Notes: a model not told the origin generated them from the sequence alone. DNA of 6,026 nt from Gammaproteobacteria bacterium UBA3532 (GCA_002376965.1 DFOV01000014.1:1-6026), one strand, 5' to 3'; counted from the stretch's first letter, positions 1 through 5,949 are shown. Numbers and translations: made by a program.

Positions 1-609
1 CAGCTTATTTGCCCTGTAGATGGCGCAATCAGTGAGTTAGGAGATATTGAGCACAACCAGATCATTCAGGCCAAAGGCCACCAGTACACACTGGACGCAT
101 TTCTGGCCAAAGACTACGCCAAAGCGCAACAATTTCACGATGGCAAGTTCGCCACTTTATACCTGTCACCACGAGACTATCACCGAGTGCATATCCCCTG
201 CGATGGCGAACTGCGCTCTATGACGCACGTACCCGGCAAACTCTATTCGGTAAATAATGACTCGGTATCACGAGTACCTGGGCTTTTTGCAAAAAATGAA
301 CGCCTAATATGCTATTTCGACACTGCTTTCGGGCCAATGGCCTATGTCATGGTCGGAGCAACCATCGTCGGTAGCATTGAAACGGTATGGTCTGGCGTGG
401 TTACGCCACCGCGCAGCAAATCCGTTCGCAGCTGGGAATACGAGCCAGGACAAATTCAGCTTAAACAGGGCGACGAGCTTGGGCGCTTTAGACTAGGCTC
501 TACCGTTATCTTACTATTTCCTAAAGATTGCATGGCATTTGATGCCAGCTTCTGTCGCCAACCTCAGATCCAACTAGGTCAGACCATGGGAAGCCTCATC
601 CAGCCTTAG
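1..609 (+). CDS. psd: Phosphatidylserine decarboxylase proenzyme, 5'-truncated by the window edge
   Basis: The enzyme decarboxylates phosphatidylserine to phosphatidylethanolamine at the inner membrane and uses a pyruvoyl group made by self-cleavage. The frame is open from base 1 and gives 202 residues before TAG; the first in-frame ATG (187) lies inside the conserved domain, so it is not the start. Visible motifs are PVDG (Asp7 of the fragment), SPRDYHRVH (His61 and His64) and FRLGSTV with Ser167. Asp7, His64 and Ser167 match the E. coli triad Asp90/His147/Ser254; the Asp-to-His distance is identical at 57 residues. The LGST Ser is the expected cleavage site, which would leave a 36-residue alpha chain. 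By comparison with E. coli about 80 N-terminal residues are missing. The C-terminal LGQTMG fits the family's usual end. The gene converges on epmA with 21 bp between stop codons and no clear terminator hairpin. Confidence 0.95.
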   Translation, partial: QLICPVDGAISELGDIEHNQIIQAKGHQYTLDAFLAKDYAKAQQFHDGKFATLYLSPRDYHRVHIPCDGELRSMTHVPGKLYSVNNDSVSRVPGLFAKNERLICYFDTAFGPMAYVMVGATIVGSIETVWSGVVTPPRSKSVRSWEYEPGQIQLKQGDELGRFRLGSTVILLFPKDCMAFDASFCRQPQIQLGQTMGSLIQP

Positions 610-630
610 GCAAGCTAAAATAGAGATGCG

Positions 631-1599
631 CTAGGCCCTATCCCAAGCAAATGGAAGAACTTCGGCGATAGTAGCGCATCCAAGCTTTAGCATCAGCAAC
701 CGGTCAACACCAAGTGCCACGCCCGCACAATCAGGCAAGCCACTTTCCAGCGCTGATATCAGTCGCCAATCTGAGTTAACCTGCGCTTTTTCTAAGCGTT
801 CGCGGATCTGGTTGTCGGTACGAAAACGCGATGCCTGAGCTTCAGGATCAGTTAACTCGTGGTAACCATTAGCCAACTCGACCCCTTGATAGTAGAGTTC
901 AAAACGTTCCGCCACCTTACTATCATCTTTTGACAAGCGCGCCAATGCCGCCTGGCTGGCAGGATAGTCATACACAAAACACGGCGCGTGTTGCCCTATT
1001 TGCGGCTCGATAACGTAGTGCATAAGCATCGCCAGCTTGTCATCCCGTTCACCGGTTGCAACCAAGACATCTTCAAGCCTGTGTTGCCGCATAGTTTGAT
1101 CCAGCTCGGTATCACTTGCGGTTATCGGGTTGCAGCCAACAAAATCTTCAAACAACTGACAATAGGTCCATTTCTCAGGCTGGTTGCAACCCAAAATCAT
1201 GCAAACCAAAGCAGCCACTTCGTCCATCAACTGATGGTGATTCCAGCCAATCCGGTACCACTCTAATAAGGTGAATTCGGCATTATGGTGCTGGCCTTGC
1301 TCATCTGGCCTAAAGGCTTTGCCAAGCGAATAGATATCTCCGCTACCAGCTGCGAGGAGGCGCTTCATCGCATACTCTGGCGACGTTTGCAAATAACGCC
1401 TATCACCAAAGTCGGCACAAAAGTTATCTAGATGGGGATCGCTTACCCCAAACTGGGCTAGCAAAGGAGGATCAACTTCCCACACTTTTTGGTCTGCAAA
1501 GAACTGCCGAATACAGCACAGCAATTCTGCGCGCTGACGCAAAGCAGTGATGGCAGCAGATGGCCGCCAGCACTCATTCTTTGCGGGAAGCTTTTTCAT
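631..1599 (-). CDS. epmA: Elongation factor P--(R)-beta-lysine ligase (EpmA/PoxA/GenX)
   Basis: This paralogue of class II lysyl-tRNA synthetase lacks a tRNA-binding domain. It activates (R)-beta-lysine with ATP and joins it to Lys34 of EF-P. The protein has 322 residues (E. coli EpmA 325) and covers only the catalytic core. Visible motifs are TSPEYAMKRLL (72-82), the motif 2 region FRPDEQGQHHNAEFTLLEWY (96-115), ELANGYHELTD (241-251) in the amino-acid pocket, and motif 3 GVALGVDRLLML (293-304). Ala295 takes the place where LysRS has Gly, the position linked to beta-lysine preference in E. coli PoxA (Ala298). The start ATG fits because WRPSA (11-15) aligns with WQPSA near the E. coli N-terminus. 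It follows efp on the same strand after 14 bp, so the pair is likely an operon. There is no purine-rich Shine-Dalgarno site before the ATG, which hints at translation coupled to efp. Confidence 0.96.
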   Translation of the reverse strand: MKKLPAKNECWRPSAAITALRQRAELLCCIRQFFADQKVWEVDPPLLAQFGVSDPHLDNFCADFGDRRYLQTSPEYAMKRLLAAGSGDIYSLGKAFRPDEQGQHHNAEFTLLEWYRIGWNHHQLMDEVAALVCMILGCNQPEKWTYCQLFEDFVGCNPITASDTELDQTMRQHRLEDVLVATGERDDKLAMLMHYVIEPQIGQHAPCFVYDYPASQAALARLSKDDSKVAERFELYYQGVELANGYHELTDPEAQASRFRTDNQIRERLEKAQVNSDWRLISALESGLPDCAGVALGVDRLLMLKLGCATIAEVLPFAWDRA

Positions 1600-1613
1600 T
1601 AAGTGAAACTTAA

Positions 1614-2180
1614 TTATTTAACGCGGCTAACGTACTCACCGCTGCGGGTATCACACTTGATCGTTTCGCCAATTTGAACAAAGAGAGGAACACGAACCAC
1701 AGCACCGGTGCTCAGGGTAGCAGGCTTACCCCCACTACCAGAGGTGTCGCCTTTCAACCCAGGATCAGTTTCAACCACATCCAGCTCTACAAAGTTAGGT
1801 GGGGTAACAGAAATAGGATTGTCATTCCACAATGTCAACATCACCACATCTTCTTCTTTTAACCACTTAGCGGCATCACCAACTGCGTTGTTATCGGCAG
1901 CCACTTGCTCAAACGATGTTGGATGCATGAAATGATAGGCTTCGCCATCGTTATACAAATACTGGTAATCATCTTCCATGACATCAGCTGCTTCTACCGA
2001 CTCACCCGACTTGAAGGTTTTCTCGACAACCCGTCCCGTGATAAGGTTACGGATCTTGACGCGATTAAACGCCTGGCCTTTTCCGGGCTTAACAAATTCG
2101 TTTTCTACGATATTGCAGGGCGCATTATCTATCATAATTTTTAACCCTGACTTGAATTCATTGGTACTATATGTCGCCAT
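1614..2180 (-). CDS. efp: Translation elongation factor P (EF-P)
   Basis: EF-P binds between the P and E sites of the ribosome and restores peptide-bond formation at polyproline stalls. The 188-residue product has exactly the length of E. coli EF-P and close similarity throughout: a KOW-like N-terminal domain (about 1-65) and two OB-fold domains, ending in the conserved SGEYVSRVK. The loop VKPGKGQAF places the modification target at Lys34, the residue beta-lysylated by EpmA. The start is the ATG at 2180 (MATYSTNEF), preceded by AGAGAG four bases upstream. A longer frame back to a TTG at 2219 would add 13 residues not found in the family and would run into the epmB start, so it is rejected. 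The gene is first in an efp-epmA unit and diverges from epmB. Confidence 0.98.
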   Translation of the reverse strand: MATYSTNEFKSGLKIMIDNAPCNIVENEFVKPGKGQAFNRVKIRNLITGRVVEKTFKSGESVEAADVMEDDYQYLYNDGEAYHFMHPTSFEQVAADNNAVGDAAKWLKEEDVVMLTLWNDNPISVTPPNFVELDVVETDPGLKGDTSGSGGKPATLSTGAVVRVPLFVQIGETIKCDTRSGEYVSRVK

Positions 2181-2218
2181 ACCGCTCTCTATTCCTAATT
2201 GCATGAAAAAGTGGCCCA
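2181..2218. promoter_or_regulatory. 38-bp divergent gap between efp and epmB
   Basis: Only 38 bp separate the two start codons, too little for two complete non-overlapping promoters plus leaders. At least one promoter must extend into the opposite gene. On the minus strand TATCAT (2219-2224), a 5/6 match to a sigma-70 -10 box, covers the epmB ATG and is the best efp candidate, but no good -35 lies at 16-18 bp. I see no convincing epmB promoter. Shine-Dalgarno signal is moderate for efp (AGAGAG at 2185-2190) and weak for epmB. The opposed layout suggests shared control of the EF-P substrate and its modifying enzyme; that is inference. Confidence 0.4.
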
Positions 2219-3229
2219 ATGATAACGCGTATTGAACAAATATTGCAGCCCTCCGACTGGCAAACTGAGTTAAAAAACGTTTTTACTGATCTGAAACAGC
2301 TATGCCTGTATCTGGAGCTGCCGGTTGAATCTCTTTATCAAGCGTTGCCAGCTCAGCAGCTTTTCCCACTAAAGGTCACTCAACACTATGCCGATCAGAT
2401 AAAAAAGCGTGATGCTGACGACCCCCTTCTTAAGCAGGTTATTCTCAGCACTCATGAGTTAGAGGTGGTTTCAGGGTATAGCGCAGATCCGGTAGATGAA
2501 CACCAAACAGCCATTCCAGGCCTGATTCACAAGTATCCTGATCGTGTATTGCTAATCGTGACCCAGGCATGCGCCATTCATTGCCGCTATTGCTTTCGAC
2601 GCGCCTTTCCGTACCAACAAAACAATCCCGGCCGTCATGCATGGCAGAAAGCATTTGATTATATTGAGATGCATGATATCAAAGAGGTGATATTGAGCGG
2701 TGGCGATCCACTGGTTGTCGATGACAAACATTTACAGTTTTTCGTTGAGGCGTTGAATCGTATATCCACAGTAAAGCGTATCCGCCTACACAGTCGTATC
2801 CCAGCGGTTCTGCCCTCACGCATTACACCACGACTACTCCAGCTGCTAGGCTCCAGTAAAGCCAAGGTGTGTATTGTTTACCATATCAACCACGCCAATG
2901 AAATTTCTGACGAGGTACGTCAAGGCGCGAAGGCCCTGAGCCAAGCTGGCGTCCACCTATTAAATCAAAGCGTTTTGTTACGCGGAGTAAATGACCAAGT
3001 CAGTTTACTCGCTGAGTTAAGCGAAGCCTTGGTTGATTGTGGCATCCAGCCATATTATTTGCATGTTTTGGATAAGGTGGTGGGTAGTCATCATTTTAAC
3101 GTACCAGATGAAGAAGCTCTTGATCTTATCGAGCAACTACGTCAACAAAAATCCGGCTACCTCGTCCCCCAGCTGGTAAGGGAAGTCGCAGGAAAAGCGA
3201 GCAAAATCCCCGTCGATAAAATAGCCTAA
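2219..3229 (+). CDS. epmB: EF-P (R)-beta-lysine-forming lysine 2,3-aminomutase (EpmB/YjeK)
   Basis: This radical SAM, PLP-dependent enzyme converts (S)-alpha-lysine to (R)-beta-lysine for EpmA to attach to EF-P. The product has 336 residues (E. coli EpmB 342). The [4Fe-4S] motif is CAIHCRYC with Cys118, Cys122 and Cys125, followed by FRRAFPY. SGGDPL (160-165) is the SAM-binding GGD motif, [13 protein letters not shown] (191-203) is characteristic of the aminomutase family, and NHANE (224-228) and [10 protein letters not shown] (278-287) are strongly conserved in EpmB. Lys329 in the C-terminal ASKIP is the likely PLP-binding lysine by analogy with lysine 2,3-aminomutase. The start [14 protein letters not shown] aligns with the short E. 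coli N-terminus. It diverges from efp, and its stop codon overlaps that of trxC by 4 bp in convergent orientation. Confidence 0.96.
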   Translation: MITRIEQILQPSDWQTELKNVFTDLKQLCLYLELPVESLYQALPAQQLFPLKVTQHYADQIKKRDADDPLLKQVILSTHELEVVSGYSADPVDEHQTAIPGLIHKYPDRVLLIVTQACAIHCRYCFRRAFPYQQNNPGRHAWQKAFDYIEMHDIKEVILSGGDPLVVDDKHLQFFVEALNRISTVKRIRLHSRIPAVLPSRITPRLLQLLGSSKAKVCIVYHINHANEISDEVRQGAKALSQAGVHLLNQSVLLRGVNDQVSLLAELSEALVDCGIQPYYLHVLDKVVGSHHFNVPDEEALDLIEQLRQQKSGYLVPQLVREVAGKASKIPVDKIA

Positions 3230-3648
3230 CCCATATTTTGCATAATCCAATGCTTTAATTGATGTTCTTGTAACGCCCCAGACACACGCTCGACCTCTTG
3301 TCCCTGGCTAAAAAGAATCAGAGTAGGAATACTGCGTATATTGCACAGCTGACTGAGATCGGGATAGGCCTGAGTATCAACCTTTGCAAAAAGCAATATC
3401 TCAGACTGGGCCGCAACGCGTTCAAAAACCGGCGCCATCACCTTACAAGGACCACACCAATCGGCCCAGAAATCGACTATGACCGGCAAGTCATTTTTAG
3501 TTAGAAATGCCTCGAAGTTCTGGGAGTCCAAAGCAACAGGTTTAGGCGAAAAAACCGGCTGATGACATTTCCCGCAGCTGGCCTCCAGGTATGAACGCTC
3601 GTCAGGAATACGATTGGTAGTAAAACAATGCGAGCAAACGATATGCAT
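3226..3648 (-). CDS. trxC: Thioredoxin 2 (TrxC) with N-terminal zinc-finger extension
   Basis: This cytoplasmic thiol-disulfide reductant is kept reduced by thioredoxin reductase. The 140 residues match E. coli TrxC (139). Two CxxC pairs, Cys5/Cys8 and Cys25/Cys28, form the zinc-binding extension that separates TrxC from TrxA. The catalytic site WCGPC has Cys65 and Cys68 within DFWADWCGPCKVMAP, and Ser-Ile-Pro108 carries the cis-proline. The start codon has AGGAC about 8 bp upstream. It lies 18 bp downstream of the EAL protein on the same strand and is probably co-transcribed with it. E. coli trxC is in the OxyR regulon; I see no clear OxyR site here. The stop codon (TAG, read from CTA) interlocks with the epmB TAA in the bases CTAA, with no terminator hairpin between the genes. 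Confidence 0.96.
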   Translation of the reverse strand: MHIVCSHCFTTNRIPDERSYLEASCGKCHQPVFSPKPVALDSQNFEAFLTKNDLPVIVDFWADWCGPCKVMAPVFERVAAQSEILLFAKVDTQAYPDLSQLCNIRSIPTLILFSQGQEVERVSGALQEHQLKHWIMQNMG

Positions 3649-3666
3649 ATAAAGCGTCCTATATAA

Positions 3667-4875
3667 TCAGGAAACAAATAGCGTATCATCCTCGCACAGA
3701 ACATCAACAAGCAATATACAAGCCTCATCAACGAATAAACCATAAGTTTTACACATGTCGCCCTCGCTGGTATCGCGGTATACGTCAGAAACGACGATAC
3801 GCTCGCGACGAGCAGCATGCAAAGCGACAATGATGGGGAAATAAGGCCGATGAACCCAATTGTGACCAATAAAGTGAAAGTCTTGACGGATGTCTTTTCC
3901 GACCAATTCATAGTTTGGGGAAACCTGCTCGCCCTCTATGTTGCAAACATAAAACCGCCGAATGCCATCCTGCCCCAAACATTCAAAGTCCAACGGAGAA
4001 TCACCCTGCGCTCTTAACCATTTAGCAATCTGCCGCACCTGTTCAAAAATCGTTTGGTTATGCTCCCCAGCTCGACTTAACTGCTCGACTTTGCGCGTCA
4101 AATAGCTATTGCGCAATTGGCGCGCTTGCCCCACTGTCCGCTTTCTTTCAGTGAACGCATTTTGTGCTCTGGCAAACAGCCAGCCCTGTATATAAGTCGC
4201 GCCACACTCAATCGCAAAATGGAACTCCTGCTCAGTTTCAACACCTTCAACGACAATCTGGCACCCCGCACGCTTGACCATATTTCCCGCGGCTAACAGC
4301 ACATCGGCTGCAGAGCTACCCCGCGCGGCCTGCTTGAAAATAGCCATATCCAGCTTAATCATATCCGGTTGTAAGGCGATAACGCGATCGACCTGGGAGG
4401 CGCCAGCCCCAAAGTCATCAATCGCGACTTTCACTCCAGCATTTTGATACTCTCGCACCAGTCGACGCAGCTTATCGATATAACACCCGGTTTCGGTCAG
4501 CTCAATCAAAACTCGAGATGGTTCTAAACCGCTTTGGCGGATCATCTCTATGGTTATACTGGGTGAGGCATCATCCATCATATCGACCCAGTCGGGCGAT
4601 ATATTCAAACTGATAAAGGTATCTTCATTTGCGCCAGCCGCATAAGTCAAAGCCTGTTGTCGTACATAACGATCAATTGATCGCTGCACCAACGAAGGTA
4701 TGCTACGGTCAAAGAAAAGCGGACCCGCAGACACAACATTGCCCTGTATATCGCGCGTTCTGGCCAGTACTTCATAGCCTTGAATGATGCCTGTAGCTAA
4801 ATGGACTATCGGTTGATAGAACGGAAAGTAGCCAGATTCATCCAGCTCCCAAACAACAGCAGTAGACTGGAGCAT
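3667..4875 (-). CDS. EAL-domain cyclic-di-GMP phosphodiesterase with C-terminal YkuI/Cache-like sensor domain
   Basis: This predicted cytoplasmic enzyme of 402 residues has no transmembrane segment and should hydrolyse c-di-GMP to pGpG. The EAL domain (about 15-245) keeps the catalytic set: Glu35 in EVLAR (signature EVL, not EAL), Asn91 in LNIS, Glu125 and Glu128 in ELTE, Asp153-Asp154 in DDFGAG, Lys174 in IKLD, Glu210 in VEGVE and Gln230 in IQGWLF. A helical linker (about 245-290) leads to a PAS/Cache-like domain (about 295-402) with FYVCNIEGEQVSPN, NWVHRPYF (339-346) and VVSDVYRDTSEGD. This order and length resemble B. subtilis YkuI (about 400 residues). The sensor half has five Cys (299, 311, 375, 386, 394). 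AAGGAGA lies 4 bp before the ATG, a strong ribosome site. It is the promoter-proximal gene of a unit with trxC. Ligand and target process cannot be read from the sequence. Confidence 0.93.
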   Translation of the reverse strand: MLQSTAVVWELDESGYFPFYQPIVHLATGIIQGYEVLARTRDIQGNVVSAGPLFFDRSIPSLVQRSIDRYVRQQALTYAAGANEDTFISLNISPDWVDMMDDASPSITIEMIRQSGLEPSRVLIELTETGCYIDKLRRLVREYQNAGVKVAIDDFGAGASQVDRVIALQPDMIKLDMAIFKQAARGSSAADVLLAAGNMVKRAGCQIVVEGVETEQEFHFAIECGATYIQGWLFARAQNAFTERKRTVGQARQLRNSYLTRKVEQLSRAGEHNQTIFEQVRQIAKWLRAQGDSPLDFECLGQDGIRRFYVCNIEGEQVSPNYELVGKDIRQDFHFIGHNWVHRPYFPIIVALHAARRERIVVSDVYRDTSEGDMCKTYGLFVDEACILLVDVLCEDDTLFVS

Positions 4876-4879
4876 TTGC

Positions 4880-4886
4880 TCTCCTT
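4880..4886 (-). promoter_or_regulatory. Strong Shine-Dalgarno site of the EAL gene
   Basis: On the minus strand AAGGAGA ends 4 bp before the ATG at 4875. It is the best ribosome-binding match in the window and fixes the start of the EAL protein. Confidence 0.8.
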
Positions 4887-4910
4887 ATATACACAAACAA
4901 CTTGCAAACC

Positions 4911-4928
4911 TTCGTCAACAGTGACGAA
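4911..4928. promoter_or_regulatory. Perfect 7-bp dyad TTCGTCA-N4-TGACGAA upstream of the EAL gene
   Basis: TTCGTCA (4911-4917) and TGACGAA (4922-4928) are exact reverse complements around ACAG. The centre is about 45 bp upstream of the EAL start codon. If transcription starts near 4979, the dyad lies in the leader and could form an RNA hairpin; otherwise it could be a repressor operator. No T-tract follows on either strand, so it is not an intrinsic terminator. I do not recognise it as the site of a named regulator. Confidence 0.4.
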
Positions 4929-4985
4929 ACTCAATTTCCACACAATGACTTTCTGCAGCGCAACATTTGGTGCAAATAGTGCCCC

Positions 4986-5015
4986 ATTACAACTAAAACA
5001 TTAGCAAATCCTCAA
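4986..5015 (-). promoter_or_regulatory. Candidate sigma-70 promoter for the EAL-trxC unit
   Basis: On the minus strand TTGAGG (5010-5015, 4/6 to the -35 consensus) and TGTAAT (4986-4991, 5/6 to the -10 consensus) are 18 bp apart. Transcription would begin near 4979 and give a leader of about 100 bases that includes the 4911-4928 dyad. The match is moderate and was found by eye, so a chance occurrence is possible. Confidence 0.3.
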
Positions 5016-5129
5016 GCAATAACCGATCCGGCATTTGTCAATCATGCCATTTTAAACACCCGTTTAGTTTAATCCGCTGTTGAATGCCAGAATTTCAATA
5101 CGAAAAACAGTAGCCATTAACAACTCTCT

Positions 5130-5154
5130 ACATGCTTTTCAAATAACATGCTTT
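5130..5154. repeat. 9-bp direct repeat ACATGCTTT, 16 bp apart
   Basis: ACATGCTTT occurs at 5130-5138 and 5146-5154, about 125-150 bp upstream of the thioesterase start. The 16-bp period is about one and a half helical turns. It may be a tandem regulator site or chance; no known consensus is recognised. Confidence 0.35.
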
Positions 5155-5265
5155 GTACACGTACCAAAACAGTGCATTCGCATGATGCAATGTCTCAGAA
5201 TATGTACTTTTACGGTGCGCCAAATAAGCAAGAGTACGCTACTATATACGCGTGCTACCGATAAC

Positions 5266-5276
5266 AGGGATCTCTG
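5266..5276 (+). promoter_or_regulatory. Shine-Dalgarno supporting the GTG start of the thioesterase
   Basis: AGGGA (5266-5270) lies 6 bp before GTG at 5277. This decides the start over the in-frame ATG at 5340 (Met22), which has no purine-rich site and would remove the hydrophobic N-terminal segment. Confidence 0.55.
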
Positions 5277-5804
5277 GTGAACCTCTATTTTCGACTACTA
5301 CTACTGTGCCTGCGTTTGGCAGGGCAAAAGAAGCGCTCCATGCTTGAGCCAAGCATATTACCGTTTCGGGTTTTACCGCATGACTGCGATGTCAACATGC
5401 ACCTCAACAATAGCCGGTACCTGGCCTTTATGGACTTGGGAAGGCTGGCGGTGTTGGGACAAGCCAAGGTCATTGGAAAAATGCTGTCGTTGCGATTTTT
5501 CCCGGTTATTCACGCGGTAAATATCACTTATATTCGAGAATGCAAGCCTTTTAGCCGTATCAAGTTAAAGACTCAGTTGCTTGGTTGGGACAGAAAGTAC
5601 TGGTATATGGAGCAGAAATTCTATGATTCGACAGGCCAGTGTTGCAGCGTTGCGCTGGTCAAAGGCGTGTTTATACAGCGCGGTAAACTGGTATCAGCAG
5701 ATGCACTAATGGAGCAGCTAGATCTAGCCCTCACATCCCCGACATTGCCCGACACCATTCACCATTGGCAAAGCTTGCAAAACGCTAAGAAAAACCATGT
5801 TTAA
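5277..5804 (+). CDS. THEM6-like hotdog-fold acyl-CoA thioesterase family protein
   Basis: The 175-residue product belongs to the 4HBT-type hotdog thioesterases and most resembles the THEM6 group. The signature RVLPHDCDVNMHLNNSRY (31-48) carries the expected Asp (36/38), His42 and paired Asn44-Asn45 of the active-site region; KTQLLGWDRKYWYMEQKFYD (98-117) fits the central strands. The N-terminus (NLYFRLLLLCLRLAG) is hydrophobic with a basic patch after it (QKKR, 17-20), like a short membrane anchor, as in other THEM6-like proteins. That supports the GTG start rather than Met22. Hydrolysis of a fatty acyl-CoA or related thioester is the family expectation; the substrate cannot be read from sequence, and many THEM6-type proteins have no tested activity. 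It appears monocistronic: 401 bp upstream are noncoding and the palindromic element begins 3 bp after TAA. Confidence 0.87.
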   Translation: MNLYFRLLLLCLRLAGQKKRSMLEPSILPFRVLPHDCDVNMHLNNSRYLAFMDLGRLAVLGQAKVIGKMLSLRFFPVIHAVNITYIRECKPFSRIKLKTQLLGWDRKYWYMEQKFYDSTGQCCSVALVKGVFIQRGKLVSADALMEQLDLALTSPTLPDTIHHWQSLQNAKKNHV

Positions 5805-5807
5805 TCC

Positions 5808-5949
5808 GTAGCTATCCATCCTCGCCTGGTGGTTGGAAATTTCTTGCGCAAAACGCCGTGAAATCGTCCATGATGGCTTAATTGCCGCATCCATGCGGCA
5901 AATATTTGCTCCAGAAACATCCAACCACCAGGCGAGGATGGATAGCTAC
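5808..5949. repeat. 142-bp palindromic element with perfect 30-bp terminal inverted repeats (MITE/REP-like)
   Basis: Bases 5808-5837 and 5920-5949 are exact reverse complements over 30 bp. After two mismatches, pairing resumes (5840-5844 with 5913-5917, 5848-5852 with 5905-5909), giving an imperfect stem of about 45 bp. The 52-base centre contains two smaller hairpins (5863-5874 and 5882-5901), both with TCCA at the tip. There is no room for a transposase, so a non-autonomous insertion or a REP/BIME-like repeat is the best reading. TAGCTA occurs at both ends (5809-5814 and 5943-5948) and, being itself a palindrome, could be a target duplication hidden within the repeat. It lies between two converging genes and may also end transcription from both. 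The family name cannot be given without a genome search. Confidence 0.9.
5882..5901. repeat. Strong internal hairpin with TCCA loop inside the palindromic element
   Basis: TTGCCGCA (5882-5889) pairs fully with TGCGGCAA (5894-5901) around TCCA; the outer loop bases T-A could add a ninth pair. No run of T follows on either strand (AATATTT on plus), so it is a poor classical intrinsic terminator. It is the most stable local hairpin of the element. Confidence 0.8.

Larger units (their letters stand above)
4876..5276. other. 401-bp intergenic region between the EAL gene and the thioesterase gene
   Basis: This divergent region separates the two genes that start at its ends. It holds a candidate minus-strand promoter (4986-5015), a perfect 7-bp dyad (4911-4928), a 9-bp direct repeat (5130-5154) and Shine-Dalgarno sequences at both ends. 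Short frames here (for example 4801-5004 and 5080-5280, plus strand) lack ribosome sites and read like noncoding translation. No tRNA, riboswitch or terminator is recognisable. The length exceeds what two simple promoters need, so more regulation, or a decayed gene, is possible. Confidence 0.6.

Noticed and set aside
600..632. Bidirectional terminator between psd and epmA
   Set aside because: GCCTTAGGC is a short palindrome at the psd stop, but there is no stable stem followed by a T-tract on either strand.
988..1266. 92-codon plus-strand frame within epmA
   Set aside because: It is antisense to a gene with full class II synthetase motifs and has no ribosome site or recognisable motif.
2181..2219. 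13-residue N-terminal extension of EF-P from a TTG
   Set aside because: EF-P orthologues start at MATY; the length from 2180 is exactly 188 residues, and the extension has no ribosome site and overlaps the epmB start.
3501..3911. 136-codon minus-strand frame with a hydrophobic, membrane-like translation
   Set aside because: It lies in another frame of the same strand, almost wholly under the end of the EAL gene and the start of trxC, both well supported by motifs.
5208..5250. Thioesterase promoter with TACTAT or TATATA as -10
   Set aside because: These AT-rich hexamers match only 4/6 and no acceptable -35 lies at 16-18 bp; TTTACG is 25 bp away.
5080..5280. 66-codon plus frame whose TGA overlaps the GTG start of the thioesterase (GTGA)
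   Set aside because: The 4-bp overlap looks like translational coupling, but the frame opens at TTG with no ribosome site and its Cys/Arg-rich translation resembles no protein. An internal start at the paired ATGs (5182 and 5185) would leave about 32 residues, also without a clear Shine-Dalgarno.
5724..5924. 66-codon minus frame running through the palindromic element
   Set aside because: It is antisense to the thioesterase 3' end and consists largely of repeat sequence, with no recognisable domain.
5808..5949. Integron attC site
   Set aside because: Size and symmetry are suggestive, but I see no RYYYAAC/GTTRRRY core pair at the ends, the arms are perfectly paired (attC sites are imperfect with extrahelical bases), and there is no cassette array.
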